A stretch of DNA of 64,000 nt from Bradyrhizobium sp. ORS 375 (GCF_000239775.1 NZ_CAFI01000297.1:19182-83181), one strand, 5' to 3'. Shown: positions 51,591 to 59,732, counted from the stretch's first letter. A program made the numbers and translations. The notes: generated from the sequence alone by a model not told the origin.

Positions 51591-51792
51591 GCCGTCCCCG
51601 AGCTTCACCATGCCGCACGAGTCAACGCTCGTGCTCGACGAAGTGCCCGCGCCGAAGGTCGTGCCCGGCATGGATGCTCGGGTGGCGTGGAAGCTCGAAC
51701 AGGCGGCGAGGAAGGAAGCCAATCATCGGCTCCGCGTCTCTCGATCCAACGTGCGCGACGTGCGCCTGAAAGCATCGGCCGAAGTCAAATGA
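51493..51792 (+). CDS. Outer-membrane spanin lipoprotein (Rz1-like), embedded in the Rz gene
   Basis: The frame is shifted by +1 relative to the Rz-like gene. It begins MTMNNASRLARTVLACSLL (a later ATG is at 51499) and has a lipobox SLAACQTT near residue 24. A proline-rich segment (SVRPSPSFTMP, DEVPAPKVVPG) follows, as in Rz1. The overlap with the Rz gene is about 98 nt. The pair would fuse inner and outer membranes during lysis. Confidence 0.75.
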   Translation: MTMNNASRLARTVLACSLLTISLAACQTTASVRPSPSFTMPHESTLVLDEVPAPKVVPGMDARVAWKLEQAARKEANHRLRVSRSNVRDVRLKASAEVK

Positions 51793-52124
51793 TCACGATC
51801 CCGGAATGGCTCGCGGGCCTGCTCGGCACCGGCGTCGGCGCGGTGATCGCACTTCTGATCCGCAACGCCGTGGCACACACCAAGAACGAAGCGTCGGCCA
51901 AGGCGGGGCAGGCCATAGCCAATGAGGCGAAGGCCGCAGCAGCCGATGCGCAGCGGCTCGCCGCCGCGACCGAACGGGACCTCGCGCAGTTTCGCGAGAA
52001 GGTCGCGCAGGAATACGCGACCGTCCAACTGATTGACCGGATCGAAGAGCGGTTGGTCGGTGCGCTGGATCGCATCGGCGCTCGCTTCGATCAGTTTCTC
52101 TTGACGCAAGGCAAAGCGAAGTGA
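51789..52124 (+). CDS. Small membrane-anchored coiled-coil protein, unknown
   Basis: The ATG at 51789 overlaps the Rz1 stop. A short N-terminal hydrophobic segment (LAGLLGTGVGAVIALLI) is followed by a coiled coil of about 80 residues. It could be another lysis-cassette component, but the family is not known. Confidence 0.6.
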   Translation: MITIPEWLAGLLGTGVGAVIALLIRNAVAHTKNEASAKAGQAIANEAKAAAADAQRLAAATERDLAQFREKVAQEYATVQLIDRIEERLVGALDRIGARFDQFLLTQGKAK

Positions 52125-52156
52125 CGGACAAGCTCGATGCCGAAGGAGATGGTAGC

Positions 52157-52375
52157 ATGAAGCAGATCGGCGAGTACGCCTGGAATATTTTGATCGCGAT
52201 TGATCAGCTTGCGAACGCGCTGCTCGGCGGCTGGCATGACGAGACGATCTCAAGTCGTCTCGGCAAGTCTATCCTGAAGGGCGGCTGGGCCTCTAAGGTG
52301 CGCTGGCCCGCTTGGCTCTATGACCACTTCATCGAGTCGGTGGAAGTCGACGAAGGCTGGGAGCAGGGGTACTGA
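52157..52375 (+). CDS. Small conserved phage protein found next to lysis genes
   Basis: The ATG at 52157 has AAGGAG about 8 nt upstream; a GTG at 52121 overlapping the previous stop is an alternative. The core LIAIDQLANALLGGWHDETISSR with LGK is shared by many phage proteins of about 70-90 residues in this position; the function is unknown to me. Confidence 0.7.
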   Translation: MKQIGEYAWNILIAIDQLANALLGGWHDETISSRLGKSILKGGWASKVRWPAWLYDHFIESVEVDEGWEQGY

Positions 52376-52717
52376 TCAGTCGGTGGGCTGAATCCGGTTC
52401 GCGGCGGTCCACCAACATTCCTTCTTGCCCTTCGGCTTGGCGCACACGACCGTCTTGGTGGGAACTTCGACGACGAAGACTTCGGTTCCTTTATCGAAGC
52501 TCTCACACCCTTCGGCCATGCCCTGCGCGACACCGGCGCTGACGTTGGTGTCGGCCGAGACCTTCAGAACCTTCGCGAGGCCGTCGCGGGTCGGGCAGGC
52601 CAGTACGGTCGAAGTGAAGAAGCCGCTCTGGCCGCGCTCCAAATAGCCGTCCTTGGCCTGAGCGCACGCGGGTGTAGCGATCAGGGCTGCGACGGTGAGG
52701 GCTACTCGAATGGTCAT
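52376..52717 (-). CDS. Exported protein, unknown
   Basis: Reading leftward from 52717 gives a signal peptide (MTIRVALTVAALIATPACA, possible cleavage before QAK), then an 80-residue domain with four cysteines (LACPTRDG, AEGCESFD, VVCAKPKGKKECWW). It stops exactly where the rightward late operon ends, so it is convergent cargo, perhaps expressed in the lysogen. Confidence 0.55.
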   Translation of the reverse strand: MTIRVALTVAALIATPACAQAKDGYLERGQSGFFTSTVLACPTRDGLAKVLKVSADTNVSAGVAQGMAEGCESFDKGTEVFVVEVPTKTVVCAKPKGKKECWWTAANRIQPTD

Positions 52718-53012
52718 GTCAGCGGGCTCCTAATCGCTACTGTACGTGCATCGCCGATGGGCGGACGGAAATCGGAAATGACTTGGAGCACCCGCATGAA
52801 GAAGTAAATACCGTTGGCGTGATCTACGCCTTGTCTTCGGTCTCCGGGAACCCGCGCTGTCAGCAAACGCCAAGCAAAGCGCATTGGCCCTCGACATTGT
52901 GCAGCGGCGCTCTCGGAGACCGATCCCATAGCCAAGAAACCTGCAAAACCGGCTGGACTCTCCGTTCTGTTTTTGTTCTATTGTCTCGTGCTTCCTTGAA
53001 CAGGGTGAGACG
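52718..53012. other. Non-coding gap between cargo genes
   Basis: About 295 nt with no clear gene. The stretch probably holds the promoters for the divergent genes at 52717 (leftward) and 53013 (rightward). AGGGTGAG lies just before the ATG at 53013. I see no strong repeat or terminator. Confidence 0.35.
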
Positions 53013-53246
53013 ATGCCGGACCTCGGCCAACTTCGCTCGGAAATCGAGCGTGCGCGCAAGAACGTGGCTAGGCTACGCCGAGACCTCCTCGCGCTTCAGA
53101 AGGCCGGAAGACCAACGGCCGTTACAGAAGCCGACCTTCAACGCTTGCTCGATCGCGTAGACTCGCTTTGCGAGCAGCGCGACAGACTGAAGGCTGCCCA
53201 ACCTCGGCCTTCTGCCAGCAAGGTTCTAGGGGGGCGCTCGTGGTAA
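53013..53246 (+). CDS. Small coiled-coil protein, unknown
   Basis: The 77-residue protein reads LGQLRSEIERARKNVARL and LQRLLDRVDSLCEQRDRLK, a coiled coil with one internal break. It overlaps the next gene by 7 nt. No family recognised. Confidence 0.55.
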   Translation: MPDLGQLRSEIERARKNVARLRRDLLALQKAGRPTAVTEADLQRLLDRVDSLCEQRDRLKAAQPRPSASKVLGGRSW

Positions 53247-53455
53247 ACTCTACGATCCCGTATTATTCTGACTTCGAGAACAAAAACGTCCCGGCGTTCC
53301 TGAAGGCGTTAGCAGAGGCCCGTCGTCTGGCGACGCTTGAGGGCTGGCGCTACCAACATGTTCAGGCAATCATCGTCTCAATCGACCAGTATGCGGAGGC
53401 AGCGACTGGAAATCGCGACTTCTTCTTGAACAAGCCCCACAGCATCGGCGGGTGA
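53240..53455 (+). CDS. Small phage protein, unknown
   Basis: The start is GTG at 53240, overlapping the previous gene. The 71 residues (VPAFLKALAEARRLATLEGW, VQAIIVSIDQYAEAATGN) look like a small helical protein of about 70 residues found near phage ends. No family recognised. Confidence 0.5.
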   Translation: MVNSTIPYYSDFENKNVPAFLKALAEARRLATLEGWRYQHVQAIIVSIDQYAEAATGNRDFFLNKPHSIGG

Positions 53456-53461
53456 CGTTCC

Positions 53462-53566
53462 GTGAGATCGCCTTACGAACGTCGTTTCGAACGGGATGCG
53501 CTGGTTGCGGCTCTGCTGCTAGCTGGTTGGGGAGTATGGCGTACAGTATGTTGGCTATTGTCGTGA
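53462..53566 (+). CDS. YERRFE microprotein, left copy
   Basis: A GTG at 53462 with GGTGA upstream reads MRSPYERRFERDALVAALL and LAGWGVWRTVCWLLS, 34 residues. The shape is a charged N-terminus followed by a hydrophobic segment. A second copy with the same pattern lies at 55504, on the other side of the restriction-modification cassette. Too short for most gene finders. Function unknown; possibly a small membrane protein. Confidence 0.5.
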   Translation: MRSPYERRFERDALVAALLLAGWGVWRTVCWLLS

Positions 53567-53613
53567 TTGGCAGGCAACGAGTTCTGCATGCGTTTCCGGG
53601 ATGTCGAGTTGGC

Positions 53614-54162
53614 TCATTCCTTTACTGTGTCCTGAGCTTCTTTGGCATCCTCGGCAATTTCTGTGACCGAAACGTCGGTTTCGTAGACCAAGGTACCAAC
53701 CTCTTTGACGAACTTGATCGGTATCTTCGGATTATTGATGTCTTTGCCTCCATCGCTACGCCACTTCTCCTCCCACTTGCTGAAGTAGGGCTCAAGGTCT
53801 TTGGGTGACAGCTTGTAGACGCGCTGAAGCTCGATATTCCGATAGATAGCGAATATCCAATCGACCTGCCTGTACTTGGCAATGATGGTGGGATTCATGT
53901 GATGGTGTGTTGATACACCAGTAGTTAGCTCAATATTCACTGACTTAAGTTCATATTCGCGGCCATCGGAGTCGACTGCGTCGTTCCCTTCACGTCCAGC
54001 GATATTAGTCAGACCCAGCAAGAGTAGGACCTGCACGATCTTCCCGCCATTGTCCTGGAATATATCCTGTATGCCATGCTTTGAAGCCAGGTCTTGATAG
54101 GCCTGGATGGACGGCCAAAGTCGCTTGAACTCGTCAACATCTTCCTGTGAAGAGGGTTTCAA
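53614..54162 (-). CDS. PvuII-like type II restriction endonuclease
   Basis: The 182-residue protein closely follows R.Pvu[56 protein letters not shown] and [13 protein letters not shown]. The catalytic residues Asp61, Glu71 and Lys73 are intact, and the His85-88 region that contacts DNA is present. It should cut CAGCTG. It overlaps the controller gene as ATGA. Its GC content is lower than that of the phage genes, consistent with acquisition as a cassette. Confidence 0.9.
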   Translation of the reverse strand: MKPSSQEDVDEFKRLWPSIQAYQDLASKHGIQDIFQDNGGKIVQVLLLLGLTNIAGREGNDAVDSDGREYELKSVNIELTTGVSTHHHMNPTIIAKYRQVDWIFAIYRNIELQRVYKLSPKDLEPYFSKWEEKWRSDGGKDINNPKIPIKFVKEVGTLVYETDVSVTEIAEDAKEAQDTVKE

Positions 54163-54410
54163 GAGCGCCTCCTAAGCAAGTCTTCCGGCAAGCAGCCGAG
54201 CGCGGCTGCCAATCGCTCGACATTGTCAATGCTGATGTTCCGCTCCCCACGCTCCACCGAACCGACGTAAGTTCGATGAAGCCCGGCGAGATCGGCCAAA
54301 GCTTCCTGTGAAATGTTTCGACGCTCCCTCGCGCTGCGAAGATTTGCAGCGAATACTTCCCGAAGCGGCGTATCGATTCGATTTTTGGACACGCAATGGA
54401 GGGTCGGCAC
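54159..54410 (-). CDS. Controller protein C of the PvuII-like system
   Basis: The 83-residue protein contains [35 protein letters not shown], a typical XRE HTH of C proteins. It lies immediately upstream of the endonuclease gene and overlaps it, as pvuIIC does. It should activate its own promoter and that of the endonuclease via the C-boxes, delaying restriction until the DNA is methylated. The start is GTG 54410; a shorter one starting near 54392 is possible. Confidence 0.85.
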   Translation of the reverse strand: MPTLHCVSKNRIDTPLREVFAANLRSARERRNISQEALADLAGLHRTYVGSVERGERNISIDNVERLAAALGCLPEDLLRRRS

Positions 54411-54415
54411 TTGAC

Positions 54416-54441
54416 GTTTATGAGTCGACAGACTTTAAGTA
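54416..54441. promoter_or_regulatory. C-boxes of the restriction-modification system
   Basis: GTTTATGAGTC (54416-54426) and GACTTTAAGTA (54431-54441) are separated by 4 nt (GACA). The known C-box pair is GACTNNNAGTC, 4 nt, GACTNNNAGTC. Spacing and the inner halves (AGTC, GACT) match; the outer halves are degenerate. Location between the divergent C and M genes also matches. Confidence 0.65.
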
Positions 54442-55445
54442 GCGGGATGATGCCAATCCCCCACAATTTCGCCCCGAGCTATATGACTGGCCAGGGTGCA
54501 GCCTATACGGGCGACTCCCGCCAGCTTCTGGCGGGCTTGCCGGACTCGTCCATAAGCTTGGTTATGACCAGCCCACCCTTTGCACTTCAAAGGAAGAAGG
54601 AATACGGGAACGCCGAACAGCACGAGTACGTGGATTGGCTTACCGAATTTGCTGCCCTTGTGAAGGCTAAGCTCAAGGACGACGGCAGTTTCGTTTTAGA
54701 CCTAGGAGGAGCCTACCAAAAGGGTGTCCCTGTCCGTAGCCTCTACCAATTCCGCGTGCTCCTGCGCTTCTGTGACGACCTAGGCTTCCACTTGGCAGAA
54801 GAGTTTTATTGGCACAATCCCGCAAAGCTCCCCAGCCCAATAGAGTGGGTCAACAAACGCAAAATGCGGGCGAAGGACTCGGTGAACACGCTGTGGTGGT
54901 TCAGCAAGACGGAGTGGCCGAAGGCTAACGTTAGCCGCGTATTGGCGCCCTATAGCGACCGAATGAAGAAGCTGATTGAAGACCCGGATAAGTTCTATAA
55001 AGCCAAAAAACGCCCTTCGGGACACGACATCAGCATGGGATTTGCCAAGGACAATGGCGGCGCGATTCCGCCTAATCTCCTCTCCTTCCCAAATACAGAG
55101 TCTAACGGCCGATACATCTCGGCATGCAAGATGGTCGGCGCTCAGGGGCATCCAGCGCGGTTTCCCGCTAAGCTGCCCGAGTTCTTTATCCGCTTCCTTA
55201 CCGATCCCGGCGATACCGTTCTCGATATTTTCGCGGGCTCAAACACAACGGGTGAAGTGGCTGAGGCTGAGGGACGCAACTGGTTGGCGTTCGAAGAGCG
55301 CCAGGACTACGTCTCTGCGTCTGCCTTCCGTTTCATTGACCAGTTAAATAGCGACGCCCAAGTGAGAGAGATCTACGAAGAGCTAAATCGCGGTCGGACG
55401 ATCGACCTCAACACCCGAGTTGTGCAAAGGCGCTTGGTCCCCTGA
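54420..55445 (+). CDS. PvuII-like N4-cytosine DNA methyltransferase
   Basis: The protein contains LVMTSPPFALQRKKEYGN (catalytic motif IV, TSPPF, with the M.PvuII-type continuation) before DIFAGSNTTGEVAE (motif I, FxGxx), the order of the beta class of N4-cytosine methyltransferases. It should protect CAGCTG from the endonuclease. The start is uncertain: ATG at 54396, 54420 and 54447 are all in frame and none has a good ribosome binding site. It is divergent from the C gene. Confidence 0.85.
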   Translation: MSRQTLSSGMMPIPHNFAPSYMTGQGAAYTGDSRQLLAGLPDSSISLVMTSPPFALQRKKEYGNAEQHEYVDWLTEFAALVKAKLKDDGSFVLDLGGAYQKGVPVRSLYQFRVLLRFCDDLGFHLAEEFYWHNPAKLPSPIEWVNKRKMRAKDSVNTLWWFSKTEWPKANVSRVLAPYSDRMKKLIEDPDKFYKAKKRPSGHDISMGFAKDNGGAIPPNLLSFPNTESNGRYISACKMVGAQGHPARFPAKLPEFFIRFLTDPGDTVLDIFAGSNTTGEVAEAEGRNWLAFEERQDYVSASAFRFIDQLNSDAQVREIYEELNRGRTIDLNTRVVQRRLVP

Positions 55446-55503
55446 CAGAGTAGCCGTAGTGGCGTTCTGACTGCCGCGTGTGGACGCCAGCCAGCCGTTT
55501 TGC

Positions 55504-55596
55504 ATGCGATTGCGCTATGAGCGCCGCTTCGAGAGTGACGCCGCGCTAGTAGCGACTTTGCTTGTGGCGAGGAGCCTCTGGCGCTTCGGCGGCTGA
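55504..55596 (+). CDS. YERRFE microprotein, right copy
   Basis: ATG at 55504 reads MRLRYERRFESDAALVATLL and VARSLWRFGG, 30 residues. It shares the pattern Y-E-R-R-F-E-x-D-A, LVAxLLxA and W-R with the protein at 53462, although the DNA is quite different. It overlaps the end of the leftward gene 55515-55805 on the opposite strand. Function unknown. Confidence 0.45.
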   Translation: MRLRYERRFESDAALVATLLVARSLWRFGG

Positions 55597-55805
55597 CTGC
55601 TGGGCCGATCCTTCCCCAGGTGCTCGCGCATCTCCCGGAACATCGCCTCGACGTCGTGCAGCCGCAGCTTGCCCGTCCAGTGCTCTCGAAGAGCGTGCAT
55701 CTGCAACACCGCGATCTGCCCGCGCTTCGCCGGATCGGGTTCGGCGAAATAGGCTTCCATGGCCGCGACGAATGCGCGAGCGACTTTGGGCGGAAGGTCG
55801 TTCAT
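55515..55805 (-). CDS. Small phage-end protein, unknown
   Basis: From ATG at 55805 this 96-residue protein reads NDLPPKVARAFVAAMEAYFA and KLRLHDVEAMFREMREHL, both helical, with a Ser/Lys/Arg-rich C-terminus. It is the last gene before the tRNA and lies downstream of the ACGGA direct repeats at 55836-55870. Confidence 0.55.
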   Translation of the reverse strand: MNDLPPKVARAFVAAMEAYFAEPDPAKRGQIAVLQMHALREHWTGKLRLHDVEAMFREMREHLGKDRPSSQPPKRQRLLATSKVATSAASLSKRRS

Positions 55806-55835
55806 GACCGGGTCAGAGGCCAGAACATGACGAGA

Positions 55836-55962
55836 ACGGAATACACGGATTTTGCACGGAAATGCACGGATGTTGCTACCCTGTTCTACTCTCAGAGGCG
55901 CTAAAACGCTCTCTGGCATTCCAGGGTCGGGCGAATTTCTTGAGTATATCGAGTGGGTTAGA
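55836..55962. repeat. Presumed prophage right end: ACGGA direct repeats next to tRNA-Thr
   Basis: ACGGA occurs at 55836, 55845, 55856 and 55866, spaced 9-11 nt, about one helical turn, as is common for integrase arm-binding sites. The 3' end of tRNA-Thr begins at 55963. Prophages often use a tRNA 3' end as attB, so attR is probably here. The other end of the prophage is outside the window, so the crossover core cannot be determined. The repeats could instead be operators for the gene starting at 55805. Confidence 0.4.
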
Positions 55963-56037
<75 letters not shown>

Positions 56038-56367
56038 AGGAACGGCGAGGGCCCGGCCCTGGGGCCGCGACCGAACGCGGGCGGTTCTTGCCACAAGGTC
56101 CCGGCCTGCGCAAGCGCGGGTCGCCGGGTTTTCGGGGAAAGAGGCCTGTGTGATGTGCCAAAATCCAGCGAGAGCCTCCCGAATCGGGGCGAAACAGCTC
56201 GTCCGGTCCCATTTCGCCTGCGTGGCCTGCGGAAGCCGAGGCGTCCTCCCCATCCGGGCAGGCGACGCCGGCCCGTGCGGAACCTACCGTCTGCGTCGCC
56301 AGTGCCTCTTGGCTTTCGCGTCCGCGGCACCAATTGTGCCCCTGGTAAGGGGTGACCGGGGGAGGGG
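56038..56367. other. Non-coding stretch, no gene seen
   Basis: About 330 nt of high-GC host DNA after the tRNA with no supported gene or strong repeat. It presumably contains the promoter of the small protein at 56368 and of tRNA-Thr. Confidence 0.4.
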
Positions 56368-56544
56368 ATGACGGATCAGAGCGGCAAGGCGACGAAGGGA
56401 TCGCGCGAGGAGCGGCTGAAGCAGGCGCTGCGCGAGAACCTGAAGCGGCGCAAGGCGCAGAACCGCGAGCGGAGCCAGGCGGCGGCTGAACAGGCTCGTC
56501 CCGGCGAGGCCACGGGCGATGCTGCCGACGAATCGAAGCGCTGA
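56368..56544 (+). CDS. Small charged host protein
   Basis: ATG at 56368 with GGAGGGG upstream reads TDQSGKATKGSREERLKQAL and ends GEATGDAADESKR, 58 residues. Lys/Arg/Glu/Ala-rich. Proteins of this type are found in Bradyrhizobiaceae before the flavoprotein gene; function unknown. It lies 24 nt before the next gene, so they may be an operon. Confidence 0.6.
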   Translation: MTDQSGKATKGSREERLKQALRENLKRRKAQNRERSQAAAEQARPGEATGDAADESKR

Positions 56545-56568
56545 GCAGAGTGAACGAGGGGGAGCGTG

Positions 56569-58287
56569 ATGGCTGCGACTGACGGGACGGAGGCCAAGGC
56601 CGCGGCAGGGCATGCGGAGCCGGCAAAGACCTTTGCCCGCTTCGAGCAGACTTTTCCGGAGCTGACGTCGCAGGAGATCGCGCGGCTGCGCGGCTTCGGT
56701 GAGATCCGCGCCTATCGCGACGGTGAAATGCTGTTCGAGACCGGCAAGCCCGGGCCCGGCATGTTCGTCATCCTCAAGGGCCATGTCGCCATCACCCAGC
56801 GCGATGGTCTCGGCCACGTCACCCCGGTGATCGACCAGGGGCCGGGGCAGTTTCTCGCCGAGATTGCTCAGCTCTCGGGCCGCGTCGCGCTGGTCGATGG
56901 CCATGCCGAGGGCGATGTCGAGGTGATTCTGATTCCGCCGGCGCGGCTGCGGGCGCTGCTGATTGCCGAGGCCGATCTCGGCGAGCGCATCATGCGCGCG
57001 CTGATCCTGCGCCGGGTGAATCTGATCCAGGGCGGCGCCGGCGGCCCGGTCATGATCGGGCCGCCGCAATCGGCGGCGATCGCGCGTCTGCAGAGCTTTC
57101 TCACCCGCAACGGCTTTCCGCATCATCTGCTCGATCCGGCTGTCGATCACGATGCCGCCGACCTGATCGCACGCTATTCGCCGACTCCGGCGGAGCTGCC
57201 ACTGGTGGTAGTCTCAGACGGCAGCGTGCTGCGCAATCCGAGCGAGACCGAGCTGGCGCGCGCCGTCGGCATGATCGGCGGTCCGCGTGGCGAGAAGATC
57301 TATGATGTGGCTGTCGTCGGCTGCGGGCCGGCGGGGCTTGCCACCGCGGTGTACGGCGCATCGGAAGGTCTGTCGGTCGCGGTGCTCGATCAGCGTGCCT
57401 TCGGGGGTCAGGCCGGGGCCAGCGCACGCATCGAGAACTATTTTGGCTTTCCCACCGGCATCACCGGGCTCGCGCTGACCGCGCGCGCCTTCAACCAGGC
57501 GCAGAAGTTCGGCGCCGAGATCATGATCCCGGTGTCGGTGACGGCGCTCGATTGCGAGCGCAAGAACGGCGCCTTCGTGCTGGCGCTGGAGGGCGGCGAC
57601 GAGGTGCGGGCGCGCTCGGTCGTCGTGGCCAGCGGCGCACGCTATCGCCGTCCCGATCTCGCGCGGCTGAAGGAGTTCGAAGGCCGCGGCGTCTGGTACT
57701 GGGCCTCGCCGATCGAGGCGCGGCTGTGCGCGGGGCAGGAGGTCGCTCTCGTCGGTGGCGGCAACTCCGCGGGCCAGGCGGCGGTGTTTCTGTCGGGGCA
57801 CGTCAAGAAGGTGCGGATGATTATCCGCGGCGGCGGCCTTGCCGCCTCGATGTCGCGCTATCTGATCGAGCGCATCGAGGCGACGCCGAACATCGAGCTC
57901 TTGTTCAACACCGAGGTGGTCGGGCTCGACGGCGGTCCCGACACGGGGCTTGAGCGCATCACCCTGAAGAGCCGGCTTTCCGGCGAGGAGATGCCCGCCG
58001 ACATCAGCCATCTGTTTCTGTTCGTCGGCGCCGATCCCGCGACCGGCTGGCTCGGCGATTGCGGCGTGACGCTCGACCGCGCCGGCTTCGTCGTGACGGG
58101 GGCGCAGTCCGAGCAGAATGCCGGGCGGATGGTGTCGCCGCTGGAGACCTCGGTGCCCGGCGTCTTCGCGGTCGGCGATGTCCGCTCCGGCTCGGTCAAG
58201 CGAGTCGGCGGCGCGATCGGCGAGGGCGCCCAGGTGGTGGCGGCGCTGCACGGATTCTTGGCCGATGCGCTGGTCCCGCCGGTGTGA
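56569..58287 (+). CDS. Cyclic nucleotide-binding domain fused to thioredoxin-reductase-like flavoprotein
   Basis: Residues about 25-145 are a cyclic-nucleotide-binding domain (IRAYRDGEMLFETGKPGPGMFVI). After about 90 residues, the FAD-binding start DVAVVGCGPAGLATAVYGASEGL and NADPH-binding VALVGGGNSAGQAAVFLSG follow. The usual thioredoxin-reductase CxxC between them is replaced (WYWASPIEARLC), so it cannot use that dithiol. It should be a cytosolic NAD(P)H-dependent oxidoreductase whose activity may respond to a cyclic nucleotide. The start ATG 56569 follows GGGGGAG. The family is known in Rhizobiales; substrate unknown. Confidence 0.85.
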   Translation: MAATDGTEAKAAAGHAEPAKTFARFEQTFPELTSQEIARLRGFGEIRAYRDGEMLFETGKPGPGMFVILKGHVAITQRDGLGHVTPVIDQGPGQFLAEIAQLSGRVALVDGHAEGDVEVILIPPARLRALLIAEADLGERIMRALILRRVNLIQGGAGGPVMIGPPQSAAIARLQSFLTRNGFPHHLLDPAVDHDAADLIARYSPTPAELPLVVVSDGSVLRNPSETELARAVGMIGGPRGEKIYDVAVVGCGPAGLATAVYGASEGLSVAVLDQRAFGGQAGASARIENYFGFPTGITGLALTARAFNQAQKFGAEIMIPVSVTALDCERKNGAFVLALEGGDEVRARSVVVASGARYRRPDLARLKEFEGRGVWYWASPIEARLCAGQEVALVGGGNSAGQAAVFLSGHVKKVRMIIRGGGLAASMSRYLIERIEATPNIELLFNTEVVGLDGGPDTGLERITLKSRLSGEEMPADISHLFLFVGADPATGWLGDCGVTLDRAGFVVTGAQSEQNAGRMVSPLETSVPGVFAVGDVRSGSVKRVGGAIGEGAQVVAALHGFLADALVPPV

Positions 58288-58427
58288 TTCGGGCGCCGGG
58301 TTGCACCGTCAGGGGATGACGTCCTCGGAGGTGCGACCTGCCGTTGCGAACTCATCAAATCGCCGTAATGTCGGTCCTGTTGCGCCCATCTCAGCCCGAT
58401 TTCCCGGCCAGCTCCCATAGGACCAGC

Positions 58428-59717
58428 ATGGATCGCATTCGCATCGTCGGCGGCTCCCCGCTTCACGGCATCATCCCGATTTCGGGCGCGAAGAATGCCG
58501 CCCTGCCGCTGATGATTGCGGGTCTTCTGACGCCGGAGACGCTGATCCTCGACAACGTCCCGCGCCTCGCCGACGTCGCGCAACTGCAACGCATCCTCGG
58601 CAACCACGGCGTGGACATCATGTCCGTTGGCAAGCGCCCGGGCGATGGCCAGTACCAGGGCCAGACGTTGCAGATTTCCGCTGCCAACATCATCGACACG
58701 ACCGCGCCTTATGAGCTGGTATCCCGGATGCGCGCCAGCTTCTGGGTGATCGCGCCGCTACTCGCGCGCATGCACGAGGCCAGGGTGTCCTTGCCCGGCG
58801 GCTGCGCCATCGGCACGCGGCCGGTAGATCTTTTGATCATGGCGCTGGAGAAGCTCGGCGCCAGCATCGAGATCGACGCCGGCTATGTCGTCGCCAAGGC
58901 GCCGGGCGGCTTGCGCGGCGGCAACATCGACTTTCCTAAGGTCACCGTCGGCGGCACCCATGTTGCGGTCATGGCCGCAGCGCTCGCCAAAGGTACGACC
59001 GTCATCACCAACGCAGCCTGCGAGCCGGAGATCACCGATCTTGCGGATTGCCTGAACAAGATGGGCGCGCGCATCTCCGGTGCCGGCACGCCCCGCATCG
59101 AGATCGAAGGCGTGGCGTCTCTGCACGGCGCCCGGCATACGGTGCTGCCGGACCGCATCGAGGCCGGCACCTATGCGATCGCCACCGCGATGACCGGCGG
59201 CGATGTCCATCTCGCGGGTGCGCGGCCCGAGCTGTTGCAGTCCGCGCTTGACGTGCTGGCCGAGGCAGGCGCGGAGATCTCGAGCGACGCCGAGGGCATT
59301 CGCGTGGTTCGCAACGGTCACGGCATCCGCCCGGTGCAGGTCGCGACGGCGCCGTTTCCCGGATTTCCGACCGACCTGCAGGCCCAGTTGATGGCGCTGA
59401 TGGTGCGGGCGCAGGGCGCATCGGCGATCACCGAGACCATCTTCGAGAACCGTTTCATGCACGTCCAGGAACTGGCGCGCTTCGGCGCGCGTATCAGTCT
59501 GGACGGCGAGACCGCGCGGATCGAGGGCATCTCGACCCTGCGCGGCGCGCCCGTGATGGCGACCGATTTGCGCGCCTCGGTGTCGCTGGTGATTGCGGGG
59601 CTCGCGGCGGAAGGTGAGACCATGATCAATCGCGTCTACCATCTCGATCGCGGCTTCGAGCGGCTAGAGGACAAGCTGAAGGCCTGCGGCGCCACCATCG
59701 AGCGGATCCGCGAATGA
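58428..59717 (+). CDS. murA: UDP-N-acetylglucosamine 1-carboxyvinyltransferase MurA
   Basis: The protein starts [14 protein letters not shown] and contains the GAKNAALP motif (Lys22, Asn23), [15 protein letters not shown], the catalytic Cys126 in [12 protein letters not shown] and a C-terminal [15 protein letters not shown]. It catalyses the first committed step of peptidoglycan synthesis: transfer of enolpyruvate from PEP to UDP-GlcNAc. The cysteine makes it fosfomycin-sensitive in principle. The frame is open upstream but the true start is 58428. Host gene; a small DUF2948 gene follows by 15 nt. Confidence 0.95.
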   Translation: MDRIRIVGGSPLHGIIPISGAKNAALPLMIAGLLTPETLILDNVPRLADVAQLQRILGNHGVDIMSVGKRPGDGQYQGQTLQISAANIIDTTAPYELVSRMRASFWVIAPLLARMHEARVSLPGGCAIGTRPVDLLIMALEKLGASIEIDAGYVVAKAPGGLRGGNIDFPKVTVGGTHVAVMAAALAKGTTVITNAACEPEITDLADCLNKMGARISGAGTPRIEIEGVASLHGARHTVLPDRIEAGTYAIATAMTGGDVHLAGARPELLQSALDVLAEAGAEISSDAEGIRVVRNGHGIRPVQVATAPFPGFPTDLQAQLMALMVRAQGASAITETIFENRFMHVQELARFGARISLDGETARIEGISTLRGAPVMATDLRASVSLVIAGLAAEGETMINRVYHLDRGFERLEDKLKACGATIERIRE

Positions 59718-59732
59718 GGAGAGGATGATGTC

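Noticed and set aside
53452-53808. Membrane-like plus-strand frame crossing the end of the endonuclease gene
   Set aside because: The C-terminal half is the antisense of the PvuII-like endonuclease; a shorter better-supported microprotein starts at 53462 in another frame.
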